64,000 nucleotides of DNA from Bacteroidales bacterium (GCA_025361485.1 JANYLA010000117.1:1-64000); one strand, 5' to 3'. Shown: positions 28,598 through 38,174, counted from the stretch's first letter. The notes: generated by a model not told the origin, from the letters alone. A program made the numbers and translations.

Positions 28598-28918
28598 CTA
28601 TTCGCAAATCGCACCTACCCATTTCTGATCGATTTTACCTATAGTATTGATATGAAACACTGCTCCAACTATACATTCATTCGCATCTACAGAATCAGTT
28701 AAATATCGATAATCAAAGCCCATGCTAATAGGTTCACCGAGAACTCTTTTTACAAATCCGGTATCAATATCAAATTCCATCTGCTCAACCACTTTGCTCA
28801 AGCTTTTATAATCTTTGAGCGTTTGATAATGTTTGCCATATTCCTCAAGCCCTAACTTTTGATTGCAACCAGTGGAGAGCAATAGAATGAACAGCATGAA
28901 TTTTGCAATACGATACAT
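28598..28918 (-). CDS. Small lipoprotein, hypothetical
   Basis: The 106-aa product has a lipoprotein signal (LLSTGC, Cys18) and a short mature domain with a paired aromatic motif (MGFDYRYLTDSVD) and a C-terminal KWVGAICE. I recognise no family. It lies alone between the convergent OB-fold lipoprotein gene and a degenerate small membrane gene. Confidence 0.65.
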   Translation of the reverse strand: MYRIAKFMLFILLLSTGCNQKLGLEEYGKHYQTLKDYKSLSKVVEQMEFDIDTGFVKRVLGEPISMGFDYRYLTDSVDANECIVGAVFHINTIGKIDQKWVGAICE

Positions 28919-29020
28919 AATTTATTTAATTTTAATCAATGCAAATGCACAAAAGGGCGCATAAATGCATACCGCCTATTGCTTTTAGTACCTTTTCAAA
29001 ATACAAATTGGCCTTTTAAT

Positions 29021-29208
29021 TTATGCTCCTAAATGCTTAAATGCCTCATATACAAGAATAGCAGGCCAAACAATAGATTTAAGGATTCCAAGAGCACCCA
29101 TCCAAAAACCTATAGCATGGGATATAAAGTACACTGCAGCACCAATAAGTCCTAATCCGTAAACAGCGCCGGCAGGACCTGCGGATTGAATTTCATTTTA
29201 TTGCTCAT
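29021..29208 (-). pseudogene. Frameshifted small membrane protein gene
   Basis: On the reverse strand an ATG at 29208 begins MSNKMKFN, but the conserved-looking body (SAGPAGAVYGLGLIG, FWMGALGILKSIVWPA, stop at 29021-29023) is in another frame. In that body frame no start is available before a TAA just upstream. Joining both halves gives about 60 residues with one or two membrane helices, like a small protein I remember from Bacteroidota. A single-base indel near 29188 explains it, whether a true mutation or a sequencing error. Confidence 0.6.
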
Positions 29209-29430
29209 TATTTTAAATGATTTGCAGACTATTATTTATTACAAAAATATGATAATTTTTCTTTCGAAAATTCGTTGTATTAATTTGATGTGGTCAAGGA
29301 TAACCTTGTTCGCACGAGTCAGATGTGCACACTTGCAGTGAATAGGTTTATTTTATACCCCAGCTGAAATTGGATTGGTTATTTTACAAACAGATTACAT
29401 CTATGTCTCTTCTATTTAAAATATGTTTTA

Positions 29431-29460
29431 TTAAAAAAGCGTAGTCAGCTAACTACGCTT
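29431..29460 (-). terminator. Terminator for the small basic protein gene
   Basis: Read on the reverse strand, AAGCGTAGT, a six-base loop, then ACTACGCTT is followed by a T-run. It is 30 bases after the stop of the 36-aa ORF. Confidence 0.75.
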
Positions 29461-29489
29461 AATAAATACAAACATAAAGCCTTTTATAC

Positions 29490-29600
29490 TTATCTGCTTT
29501 TCTCGTTACGTTTAGCGGCTTTTGCAGCTCTCTTTTCCTTTAAACTCTTTGTTGGTTCTTTCTTAGTCATTTTCTCTTTATTCACTTTTTCTTTTGACAT
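29490..29600 (-). CDS. Small lysine-rich basic protein (36 aa)
   Basis: The ORF encodes 36 residues, nearly half of them Lys or Arg (KKEPTKSLKEKRAAKAAKRN). It has a clean ATG at 29600 and a strong terminator after the stop. Short proteins with a KEPxKSLKEKR core occur in Bacteroidota from memory; their function is unknown. The composition suggests nucleic acid or ribosome binding, which is inference. Confidence 0.6.
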   Translation of the reverse strand: MSKEKVNKEKMTKKEPTKSLKEKRAAKAAKRNEKSR

Positions 29601-29801
29601 AGCAGTAAGTTTTTAGGTTAATACTACTTCAAAAATATGATTTTTTTCTTTTGGTTGACACCTTTTTTATCATTATACAAAGTTAAATTGTGTTAGGAGA
29701 CTGCACTTAATTGGGGTGTTTGAAGTTTTTTAAAATATCATTTTACTGGTATCAAAACTTTGCTAAAAATAGCACGAAACTGTTTCTGCTGCGTTTTTAT
29801 T

Positions 29802-30944
29802 CTATTTTCTCACCCTGCTGAAAATGAAGATTAACAAGACTACAACTATAAATCCGGATAGGATAAAAGCCCATTTATTAATTATTCTTGATTTGGCAAC
29901 AAGTTGGTAATTCTTTGCAAAAAAGTATTTTTCGTTAATGTTCCAAAACGTTTGATTGCCTGAAATGCTATCGGCATTTGTTTGGATCAAAACTCCAGGC
30001 ATAACCGTTGAGCACTTAATCTTGTCTTCAGAGAAAAGGCTATTGAACATTTTACTGGCTTTTTTATCGAAAATTTTATATAGTTCAGGATTTAATTTTT
30101 CCAAAGAGTTTCCTTTAATGTTAAGCAGGCTATCAATCCTATCGAACGGATGCTTATCATTTTTTGATAGTAGCATATCTAACTCCTTATCCGTAACCTC
30201 ATGTTTTAAAACTTCATCTTTATGTCCCAATATGTAGTTGTATTTCTCTTTCGAGGTTAATGCATACTCATTGGCTGTAAGGGTTATGTACTCATCAAAC
30301 AAGTTCTTCACTATAAAATTTGATAATGCTACCTTTTTTTGCTTTTCCAACTCTTCCTTCCTTAAACTATCCGAGTGATTCAAAATCGGTATTTGTTTTA
30401 AATCCTTAATATGAATTAAACTATCGTGCTCACGACTATACGTGAAATTATCGTCGTAAAAGAAGGTCAAATCGGGGTCGCTCATAAAGTCCTCAATAGG
30501 GTAGTGGCTAAAAGGTGTCCTTTTCTTGTAGGTCTCGGTGTAGGTTACGAAGGTGTAAAACCAACGAAACTGTTTTTTGAACTCAACATTAGCTCCAATT
30601 TCTGTGGTGGTGTCGTTATTTACTTTTAAGAATTTGTTAAGCTCCTCAGCGTTTGCGAAATGTTTATAGGCAATATACTCAAACTTTTTCTTTGAGATTG
30701 AATCTTTAGGAATCTCCTTGTGCCAATGCATTGTTATTTTCCAGCTTGTATCGTTGGGAAGTGGAACTTTAAGGTTTCCTTTAAAAACCGATGTGGAATC
30801 GCCAGCCATTACTCGAATTGTTCTGTCAATTGAACCATCGGCATTGACCCGAGTAGTTATCTCGTAGAAATCGATACAGCTATTAATGGTTAATAGTATA
30901 AAAATTGCTAAAACCTTTATAAGGATTGAATTTGACTTTTTCAT
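29802..30944 (-). CDS. Lipoprotein with a C-terminal membrane helix, hypothetical
   Basis: The 380-aa protein has a lipobox (TINSC, Cys23), then DFYEITTRVNADGSIDRTIRV, a beta-rich N-terminal half, a lysine-rich helical middle and a C-terminal helix (AFILSGFIVVVLLIFIF) followed by RVRK. It follows the anti-sigma gene by 12 bases, so it may be part of that sigma/anti-sigma operon and sense an envelope signal (inference). I recognise no family. Confidence 0.7.
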   Translation of the reverse strand: MKKSNSILIKVLAIFILLTINSCIDFYEITTRVNADGSIDRTIRVMAGDSTSVFKGNLKVPLPNDTSWKITMHWHKEIPKDSISKKKFEYIAYKHFANAEELNKFLKVNNDTTTEIGANVEFKKQFRWFYTFVTYTETYKKRTPFSHYPIEDFMSDPDLTFFYDDNFTYSREHDSLIHIKDLKQIPILNHSDSLRKEELEKQKKVALSNFIVKNLFDEYITLTANEYALTSKEKYNYILGHKDEVLKHEVTDKELDMLLSKNDKHPFDRIDSLLNIKGNSLEKLNPELYKIFDKKASKMFNSLFSEDKIKCSTVMPGVLIQTNADSISGNQTFWNINEKYFFAKNYQLVAKSRIINKWAFILSGFIVVVLLIFIFSRVRK

Positions 30945-30956
30945 ATTAAATTGTTT

Positions 30957-31619
30957 TTAATGATTCTGGTTAAGATTTGAATTGAGCATTTCAATCACCA
31001 TTCTTTTTTTCATCTCTAAATCGGCGCTATTGAACTCATTATTTGACTTTAGGCAGACATCAGAAGCAAAGTTCCTATAGCTCTTTAAAGGATATTTCTG
31101 CGAGAGTTTAAGGAGTAAATTGAAGTAATGATTATCGGCAATCAGCTCATCTATTATAAAATCTTCAGAAAATTTTGTACATTCATTGTAGCTGTTCATC
31201 AAAGGTTTGTTGACCTTTTTACTGGCGTAGGTTAACCTAAGCGATGATTCCATTTGGTTAACGTATACGCTTTGTTGTACATAAAATCCTGTCATTACAA
31301 AAAGAAGAATGCTGGCAGCAATTTTATAGTAGAAAGGGTGGATTTTGAATCCAATCTTTTTCTGTTCAACAGGATAACTCTCCTTTAACCCGTTAACTGC
31401 GCTAATTATCGAATCAGCTAGCTCAGCGGCATTGCTCTGTTCTGGCTTAGAATCTTGTAAGGTTTGAATGAGCCTATAGTACTCATTCATCTCCTTAACT
31501 TTTTGACTGCATTTTTCACATTTCTCAATGTGTTTGACAATCTCATCCCTTTCCTTGATGCTTATATCATCAAGGTCGGAAAGGGTGATCAGCTTTTCAA
31601 TTCTATTGCACGATTTCAT
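30957..31619 (-). CDS. Anti-sigma factor-like zinc-finger membrane protein
   Basis: The 220-aa protein starts with a zf-HC2-like region carrying HIEKCEKC (HxxxCxxC), the zinc motif of ZAS anti-sigma factors. A single membrane helix follows near residues 105-122, then about 95 periplasmic residues. It should hold an ECF sigma factor at the membrane. Its ATG overlaps the last codons of the sigma remnant just upstream, as in coupled pairs. Because that sigma gene is cut, the anti-sigma may lack its partner. Confidence 0.75.
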   Translation of the reverse strand: MKSCNRIEKLITLSDLDDISIKERDEIVKHIEKCEKCSQKVKEMNEYYRLIQTLQDSKPEQSNAAELADSIISAVNGLKESYPVEQKKIGFKIHPFYYKIAASILLFVMTGFYVQQSVYVNQMESSLRLTYASKKVNKPLMNSYNECTKFSEDFIIDELIADNHYFNLLLKLSQKYPLKSYRNFASDVCLKSNNEFNSADLEMKKRMVIEMLNSNLNQNH

Positions 31620-31742
31620 AGCTCCTCCTTTCTTCGGTTTTAATCAGCTTCTCTTTTATACTTTTCCTAGCGTAATACAGGTTGGATTTCACCAACCCTT
31701 TGGGCATGTTAAGCACTTCGCTGGCTTCGTCTAAGCTGCTGA
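31603..31742 (-). pseudogene. ECF sigma factor remnant: C-terminal region 4 only
   Basis: On the reverse strand the frame ending in TAG at 31603-31605 encodes about 45 residues: FSSLDEASEVLNMPKGLVKS followed by NLYYARKSIKEKL. This is the region 4 helix-turn-helix of an ECF sigma factor that binds the -35 element. Regions 2 and the linker, about 130 residues, are absent. The reading frame stops making sense near 31743, exactly where the rightward DUF3857 coding sequence begins. The end overlaps the anti-sigma start by 17 bases. Confidence 0.7.
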
Positions 31743-31965
31743 ATTTAACCCCTCATTATACACATTTTCGCATCATATACGTATTAAGGTTTTAAAGCAA
31801 GCAGGTACATCTTTAGCAAGCCAATTTTTTTATGGAAAACTAAAGGGCACTATAAAGGGATGTACATATAACCTTGAGAACGGGAAAATTGTTAAATCAA
31901 AGCTTGAAAGCGCTTCAATATTTGAAGAAAAAGTAATTGATTTCTCATATAATACAAGAATTGCC

Positions 31966-33453
31966 ATGCCCAATGTTAAAGTGGGTTCAGTATTTGAAAT
32001 TTCATATTCATATCAGGGGATTCCTAATTCCTACACTATCCAACGGGGTATCCCTGTAGCATATTCGGCACTCTTGTTTCAAGAGCATCCTGACTTGGAT
32101 GTGAGAATAACTGAAATCATCCCTTATGGATTTTCTTATAAAAGCAATGGAACATATATAGCAAAAAACGTACCTGCCTTTAAGCATGAACCATTCATTA
32201 CTTCAGAGAATGATTATCAGTTGGGGTTAGAAATAGAACTTATCCAAATTAGAGGAATTATTATGTCTTATTTTGGTCGTAACAACTCCTTGTTTGCTAC
32301 ATCTTGGGACAGAGTTGCAAAACGATTTCTTGGTTACACAAATTTTGGTGCCGAGTTAGAAAATGCGAATTTATATTTAGTTGACCTAGTTGATAGTATT
32401 AAAGGTAAATCAAAGAATAATGAGGAATTGTCACGAAATGCATATGAAGCAATTAAGAAAATTAAATGGAATAGACAGGAAGCTTGCTATGTATCTCAAA
32501 ACCTGAGAGAAACGTATAAATTAAAAAAAGGGAATTCTGCTGATATTAATTTGATGCTTGTAGCATTATTGAGGAAACTTGGCTTACAGAGTTACCCTGT
32601 ACTTTTTAGCACACGGAGTAATGGTAGGATTTTGAAAACAGATCCTACAATTAATAAATTCAACTATGTAGTTGCTGCTTTAGGTTTAGGGAATGAAGTA
32701 ATATACCTTGACGCCACTGATGAATACCTTCCTTATGGACTCATCCCTGATAAGATATCATATTGTTACGGTTTGCCTGTAATAGATAAAACAGATATAA
32801 GCCCAGTTTTAATTGAGCCAACCAAAAAAGATTATCTTTTTACATTTACAAACTTAGTTATTGACTCAACGGGAACAATTAATGGAGCAGTTAATTTAAA
32901 GCGACTTGGTTATAATGCTGTAAATTTCAAGAATATGCTTAAAGAACAGCCAAACCATGATGCTTATATCCAAGAGCTAGAGGCTGATAATAGTGGTTGG
33001 GTTATCTCTAAGTCGGAGTTTAATAATATAAACGATCCGTATGCAGATTTTCAAGAAGTGCTTAATGTAAAATATGAAAATTCAATTACGTCAGACGTCC
33101 TTACGATAAAACCACTTTCATTTATTTTTGAAAAAAAGAATCCATTCCAAAAAGATGCAAGGGAATTGCCAATTAGTTTTCCAGAATTGAAAGAGTATAC
33201 TTCAAACGTATCCATCCAGATTCCTAATAATTATAAGATTGAAGAACTTCCTAAAAGTATAAATATTTTCAATTCTGATAAATCAATTACTTTCTCATAT
33301 ATTGTAAATTACAAGGGAAATACTATATCAATTGCATCAAAATTCAGAGTGAATAAACCAAGATTCGAAATTATTTCTTATCCTAGTATTAGGGGTATGT
33401 ATGAGAGTATGCTGCAGAAACAAAATGAATTTATCATACTAAATAAAATATAA
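31966..33453 (+). CDS. DUF3857 / transglutaminase-like protein, 5'-truncated
   Basis: The ATG at 31966 gives 495 aa, but homologous coding continues in frame upstream to about 31745 (HHIRIKVLKQAG, LKGTIKGCTYNLENGKIVK), which is the DUF3857 N-terminal domain. The signal peptide and first residues are missing, so export is doubtful. The C-terminal part has the transglutaminase-like core (KKGNSADINLMLVALLRKLG, FNYVVAALG, YLDATDEYLPYG). Ser replaces the catalytic Cys, as in many DUF3857 partners, so it is non-catalytic. A second family member follows 59 bases downstream. Confidence 0.75.
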   Translation: MPNVKVGSVFEISYSYQGIPNSYTIQRGIPVAYSALLFQEHPDLDVRITEIIPYGFSYKSNGTYIAKNVPAFKHEPFITSENDYQLGLEIELIQIRGIIMSYFGRNNSLFATSWDRVAKRFLGYTNFGAELENANLYLVDLVDSIKGKSKNNEELSRNAYEAIKKIKWNRQEACYVSQNLRETYKLKKGNSADINLMLVALLRKLGLQSYPVLFSTRSNGRILKTDPTINKFNYVVAALGLGNEVIYLDATDEYLPYGLIPDKISYCYGLPVIDKTDISPVLIEPTKKDYLFTFTNLVIDSTGTINGAVNLKRLGYNAVNFKNMLKEQPNHDAYIQELEADNSGWVISKSEFNNINDPYADFQEVLNVKYENSITSDVLTIKPLSFIFEKKNPFQKDARELPISFPELKEYTSNVSIQIPNNYKIEELPKSINIFNSDKSITFSYIVNYKGNTISIASKFRVNKPRFEIISYPSIRGMYESMLQKQNEFIILNKI

Positions 33454-33512
33454 GTTGTAATGTTCAACAAACCCAAAAATAAAGTGATTATTAATATTTA
33501 ACAATTTCATTA

Positions 33513-35414
33513 ATGAAAAGATTAATAATAAGTTCAATATTTTTTTTATCAATAGTAAGTTTATATGCTAATAACATTACAGATATAAAGGCGTCTTCGA
33601 TTCCACCAGAACTGTTGGTCAACGCCAATGCTGTTATTCAAGATTATTCCAATTCTGTAACAATCTATCCGAGTGGCAATGGGGAGGAAAAAATAAGTAT
33701 CACCACAACAGTTTTAAACGAAAACGGTGAGAATTACAGTTATCTAGCTGAGTTCTACGATAAATACAGTTCCATCTCAGATATCAAAGGAACAGTGTAT
33801 GATAAAGATGGTAAAAAGATTCGTAGGTTGGAATTTGATGAGATCTACGATATTAGTGCTATAACTGGATTTTCAATATATGATGACAATCGTTTAAAAT
33901 ATGCAAATCCAAAAGTAGGCAGTTTTCCATATACTGTTGTATATAGTTTCACCAAGAAGTTTAAAAGTTTCCTAGTTATTCCTGGGTTTCGAGTGTATCC
34001 AGGTTATTACGTTTCTGTTCAAAAAGCCTCATACAGTATAAACTTAGTAAACGGTGTAAAGATTAACTATAAAGGGAACAAACGATTTACTTATTCTCCA
34101 TCAATTACTGAAAATAAGGGTACAAAAACAATTACATGGGTAGTTGAAAATCAACATTCATTGGTGCAAGAACCTCTATCGGAGAGCATTCAGGATATTA
34201 TTCCTTCTCTGACGATTGCACCTGAGAATTACAAGTTCGATGACTATGAGGGATCCAACAAAAGTTGGAATGAATTGGGCAACTGGGCTTATAAATTGCT
34301 AAAGGGAAGAGATAATTTACCCGATGCAACAGTTCAAAAAATAAAAGACTTAGTGGCTGATAAGAAAAATGATTTTGAAAAAGCTTCAGCACTATATGAA
34401 TATATGCAAAAAAAGGTTAGGTACGTGAGTATTCAAGTTGGAATTGGTGGGTTTCAACCTTTCCATGCCGAGATTGTTGACCGATATTCATACGGTGATT
34501 GCAAGGCACTTACAAATTACATGATGACGTTGCTAAACGCTGTTGGAATAAAGTCATATTATTGTTTAGTGAGTGCAGGTAGCGATTCTCCAAATATCGA
34601 TAAAGAGTTTGTTTGTACACAATTCAACCACGCATTCCTTATGCTTCCTATTGAAAAGGATACTTTATTTCTGGAATGCACTAGCCAACAAGTTCCTTTC
34701 GGATATAACGGAACCTTCACTGATGATAGAGACGTTTTAGTTGTTGATAGCACAAATAGTTTTATCAAGCATACGAATGTTTACCGTAAGGAAAAGAATA
34801 ATACTGTCAATTCATTTATTTTCAAAATTGAACCCCAATTGGATTGTAATATTATTCAAAAAAGTGTTTATACTGGAGTTGCCTCAGAACCTATTAGGTA
34901 CTTAATGGAGGCAAGTCCTGAAAAACAAAGAGCCAATGTATTGAATCGGTTTCAACTTAAAATGGTCAAAATATCAACATTAACTTACCATGAGAAAAGG
35001 GATATTGTACCTATCATCACAGAGAATATTGAATATTACGTGCCAAAAATCGCTCAGGTTACCACAAATTCGGTTATAGTCCCTTTTAACCAAGTAACTC
35101 AGATGAGCGAGTTGAAAAGAGTTAGCGATAGAAAGTCGAACATTGTAATTAGTCGCAACGAATTTCAAACCGACTCGTTAATTTTTATAGTACCGAAAGA
35201 AATCAAAGCGGATAAAATTCCTGTGGCTAATTCTTTCTCAAGTATCTTTGGTAAATATAAACTTGAAGTTAAAATTGAGGAGAATAAAATCATTTTTATT
35301 CGTTTTGTAGAATGGAATAAAGGTACTTTCTCGCCCGAAAAATATTCAGAATTACTTTCTTTCCAGCGTAAAATAAATGACATGGATAGACAGGTAATAA
35401 TATTTAAGAAATAA
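33513..35414 (+). CDS. DUF3857 and transglutaminase-domain protein, exported
   Basis: The 633-aa protein has a signal peptide (residues 1-20), a DUF3857 domain (about 45-235: YDKYSSISDIKGTVYDKDGK, YANPKVGSFPYTVVYSF) and a transglutaminase-like domain (about 285-420). Unlike its upstream neighbour it keeps Cys in YGDCKALTNYMM, then His in FNHAFLM and an acidic residue further on. It is probably an envelope cysteine peptidase or transamidase; substrate unknown. A beta-rich C-terminal domain completes it. Confidence 0.85.
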   Translation: MKRLIISSIFFLSIVSLYANNITDIKASSIPPELLVNANAVIQDYSNSVTIYPSGNGEEKISITTTVLNENGENYSYLAEFYDKYSSISDIKGTVYDKDGKKIRRLEFDEIYDISAITGFSIYDDNRLKYANPKVGSFPYTVVYSFTKKFKSFLVIPGFRVYPGYYVSVQKASYSINLVNGVKINYKGNKRFTYSPSITENKGTKTITWVVENQHSLVQEPLSESIQDIIPSLTIAPENYKFDDYEGSNKSWNELGNWAYKLLKGRDNLPDATVQKIKDLVADKKNDFEKASALYEYMQKKVRYVSIQVGIGGFQPFHAEIVDRYSYGDCKALTNYMMTLLNAVGIKSYYCLVSAGSDSPNIDKEFVCTQFNHAFLMLPIEKDTLFLECTSQQVPFGYNGTFTDDRDVLVVDSTNSFIKHTNVYRKEKNNTVNSFIFKIEPQLDCNIIQKSVYTGVASEPIRYLMEASPEKQRANVLNRFQLKMVKISTLTYHEKRDIVPIITENIEYYVPKIAQVTTNSVIVPFNQVTQMSELKRVSDRKSNIVISRNEFQTDSLIFIVPKEIKADKIPVANSFSSIFGKYKLEVKIEENKIIFIRFVEWNKGTFSPEKYSELLSFQRKINDMDRQVIIFKK

Positions 35415-36415
35415 CCCGAATTTGAGTACTTAGTAGCGAAAAACAGATAAAGGAATATATTCAATAAATACTAAGCTGAGTTTCCCGCTTACGCTTAGTA
35501 AAGTTTTATATGACAATGCTTTAACTTATTTATTTTTCGAATCATTATTAAAGTTATTTCCCCATGCTCGGCGAAGTCAGAAGACTTCGCCCTATTCGGC
35601 TGAGGTTCTACCTCAACTGAATATATAACAACAGGCTTAGCCTGATTGGATAGAACCGGAGCTAACTGAGTTTAAATAAAACATTGTTTATAACCACAAA
35701 CAATTCAAAAGATACAATCTGTTATTGATTATAACGCACGGAAAGCATTTCCGCGCGAGCGGAGATGCCTCAATTAATAGCTATTCCCTAAGTGGTAGAT
35801 TTCTTCTAGCACGCGTCTTAAGACGCGCACGAACGGAGGCACAATGACTGGTATCGGTAAACAGTATAATGAGAAAATTCATGTTAATAACAACTAATAA
35901 AATGTGGTTGACTTTCTATATGCCCCTGAATATCTGATTATTGATTAAATTTCGCAAGATTAAAAGTTATTTATCTTTTATAAGTTGTTTTAACAATGGA
36001 ATTTAAAGTTTCTCAAAACGAATTGATTTAACATTAAAAGATAGTTAACAACCTCATATTCAATATGTAAATTTACATTTAACGCTTATTATCTGAATGT
36101 CAGCGTATTAACGTATTGTTCTGATACTTAGAACGATAACATGTTAACAACTATGATTTAATGTTAATATTTTCGACCCAATACCATAGCTCGAAAACAG
36201 CTAAGGTTCAATAACTTTGTAAAAGTTCTTTGAACAGCGAGTGTGTGAGAAAAAAAGAAGGCCGACAGAAGAGTTTCTAATCAGCCCTCAGAATATGTTT
36301 TGATAAGTTTTGACACAACAAATTAAAACATTTCTGAATCAAGATACAAATAGTTGGTCTATTTTTTAATGAACACCACCGCCAAGTTATCCACCCCTAA
36401 AACCTTTTATTCATA
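35415..36415. repeat. 1-kb intergenic region with clustered palindromes
   Basis: The first half holds several short palindromes. GGCGAAGTC/GACTTCGCC is at 35570-35591, and a perfect 16-bp palindrome CGCGTCTTAAGACGCG is at 35812-35827. There is also a TTCCGCGCGAGCGGA segment near 35749 and a GGCTTAGCC unit near 35634. The first also occurs at 37270-37291. The second half (35880-36415) is very AT-rich with no convincing ORF; it must contain the promoter of the 57-aa ORF. TTATCCACC at 36388 resembles a DnaA box, but it is single. Confidence 0.55.
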
Positions 36416-36589
36416 ATGCTTTTAGATTATTTTAGGCACTTGCTATCAACAGCAGGGATGAATCTGGTTCTTTTTTTGGTGGTATTGTTTCTAATAGTTG
36501 TATTAGTGATACAACATATTCTAAAGAAGAAACAGACCAACAACGCTAAACTTAGGTTTAGAGCATCTATCGAGTATGAAGAAGATTAG
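36416..36589 (+). CDS. Small membrane protein (57 aa)
   Basis: The ORF encodes 57 residues: a short N-terminus (MLLDYFRHLLSTAG), one strongly hydrophobic helix (NLVLFLVVLFLIVVLVIQHI), then a basic segment (KKKQTNN) and an acidic end (EYEED). A clear rho-independent terminator lies 22 bases after the stop, which supports a real transcript. No family is recognised. Confidence 0.6.
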   Translation: MLLDYFRHLLSTAGMNLVLFLVVLFLIVVLVIQHILKKKQTNNAKLRFRASIEYEED

Positions 36590-36611
36590 TTCTTCGTCAA
36601 GTCAAAGTGTT

Positions 36612-36642
36612 AAAGCCCCATCTTTTTGGATGGGGCTTTTCA
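36612..36642 (+). terminator. Terminator after the 57-aa membrane ORF
   Basis: AAAGCCCCATC, a T-rich loop, then GATGGGGCTTT and further T: an 11-bp stem typical of rho-independent termination. Confidence 0.85.
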
Positions 36643-36833
36643 TTATAATTATCTTTGTTATACTTTCAAAGACATATGCAAAAAGAATAGATTATTTCTT
36701 TTTGTAGTACCGGATAACTACCATTCATATGGACTCATAAAACGAAGTAATAGTAGGTCAACTGTAAATATTTACAGTGCTTTGAAATAGCTTTATTTCG
36801 TCATTATGCTAACTTTGAATAAAAACAGAAACT

Positions 36834-37163
36834 ATGGACACTCCAAAAACCACAGAAGAAAGACTTGAAATATTAGAAGATGCCATTAAAGTTTTTTTAA
36901 GTGAAAGGCAACAAATAGCAGAAACTTTTATAACGGTAAATAAGGCCATAGAATCAACAGCAAACACAACTAACGAGATAAATCAAACGCTAGGCGGAAT
37001 GGTCGACTGGTTGAAAGGATGTAATGAAATGGATACGCAACTTTCAGAATCGGTTGCATTGGTAAATGAGCGCATTGATTTAATAAAAAAGCGAGAGACA
37101 TCAATTCATGAATCATTGACCACATTGTTTGAGGTTGTAAATGAACTCCAAAATCGAGGATAA
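36834..37163 (+). CDS. Helical coiled-coil protein, hypothetical
   Basis: The 109-aa product is soluble and almost wholly helical, with heptad-like spacing (RLEILEDAIKVFLSE, ESVALVNERIDLIKK) and no signal peptide. The ATG at 36834 is preceded by AAAACAGAAACT. A coiled-coil adaptor or chaperone-like role is possible; no family is recognised. Confidence 0.6.
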   Translation: MDTPKTTEERLEILEDAIKVFLSERQQIAETFITVNKAIESTANTTNEINQTLGGMVDWLKGCNEMDTQLSESVALVNERIDLIKKRETSIHESLTTLFEVVNELQNRG

Positions 37164-37269
37164 TTTTTTCGATTTGAGTAATCAAATTCATTAATTATCT
37201 ATTTGTTTGATTTCAAATGTTAAGTCTGGGGCTTTTAATTCTTCAATTTTCTCATGAGACCCCCTGCTT

Positions 37270-37291
37270 GGCGAAGTCTGCGACTTCGTCG
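37270..37291. repeat. GGCGAAGTC palindrome, second copy
   Basis: GGCGAAGTC, a three-base loop, then GACTTCGTC: nearly the same inverted repeat as at 35570-35591. It lies between convergent genes. Confidence 0.5.
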
Positions 37292-37341
37292 TTTTTAATA
37301 GTGGTCTACTAACCGCACATATTCAAATAAAACAAACACCG

Positions 37342-37812
37342 CTAAACTCCCTGCCTTGCCTTTCGTATTGAGTAAATAAGCCCAACTAAAGGCGCAATAA
37401 ATATTATCAACCCGATTAACAGCATAAAGATATGTTCGCCCTTAACCCCGGGTTCAAGAATTGCCTCATCAGCTTTGGTGGGGTTGTAGTACACTTTAAC
37501 CTTGGCATCAACCGGGAATTTATTGGCTACAGCTTGGGCATCCTGCTGCTTTTTGTACTGCGCCATATCCTTTAGCCGAATCCTCTCGGAGGAGTACTCG
37601 GTGGTATCAACGTAGTAGTTGTATTTTATCTTAGGAACATACCTCGAGGAGCCCGTTACTTCCGAGGAGTAAATTGTCCCCTCGGTGGTTGGCCAACTCT
37701 TGGATTTATGGGCATTTAACGAGTTGTTTGTAGCAAAAATGGTTACTGCTAATCCCGCCAAGCTGGCAAGGATAATGATTAGCGTATTTAATTTTGATAT
37801 AGGCTTTTCCAT
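37342..37812 (-). CDS. DUF3592 family membrane protein
   Basis: The 156-aa protein has an N-terminal helix (about 9-27), a beta-rich domain opening with SWPTTEGTIYSSEV, which is the hallmark of DUF3592, then VYYNPTKADEAILEPG and a C-terminal helix. The family function is unknown. It reads away from the dcw cluster. Confidence 0.75.
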   Translation of the reverse strand: MEKPISKLNTLIIILASLAGLAVTIFATNNSLNAHKSKSWPTTEGTIYSSEVTGSSRYVPKIKYNYYVDTTEYSSERIRLKDMAQYKKQQDAQAVANKFPVDAKVKVYYNPTKADEAILEPGVKGEHIFMLLIGLIIFIAPLVGLIYSIRKARQGV

Positions 37813-38174
37813 TTCGTAAAAGTTTAGATAATACTTCTATGAATTTGATCTCATCCCTGCTTGTGCACGTTTTTATGCGGCGTGCGTAGCAATTCATTTA
37901 TCGGTAAAATTCCTATTAAAACATTTCTTAATACGAACCCGCCCAATTTTGTTACCTAAAGGTATCGCAATTTGTTTAACATTGCCACCACTAAAGTGTA
38001 TGTTTATTAGCATTAAATTTTGAAATACAGCAATTTAGCTGTTTAGTATTTTTTGTTTTTCCCACCAATCCTCATCAACAACCACCCTGTTTTTCTGCAC
38101 CGCCTTATTTCATCGGCATTTTAGAATGCTGTTCTGCTTCATTCGTCACTAATCCTCAAAAAGTTATCAACAAA

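Noticed and set aside
36380..36400. A DnaA-box-like TTATCCACC in an AT-rich region, as a possible replication origin
   Set aside because: Only one box is present, with no dnaA, no cluster of boxes and no other origin landmarks.
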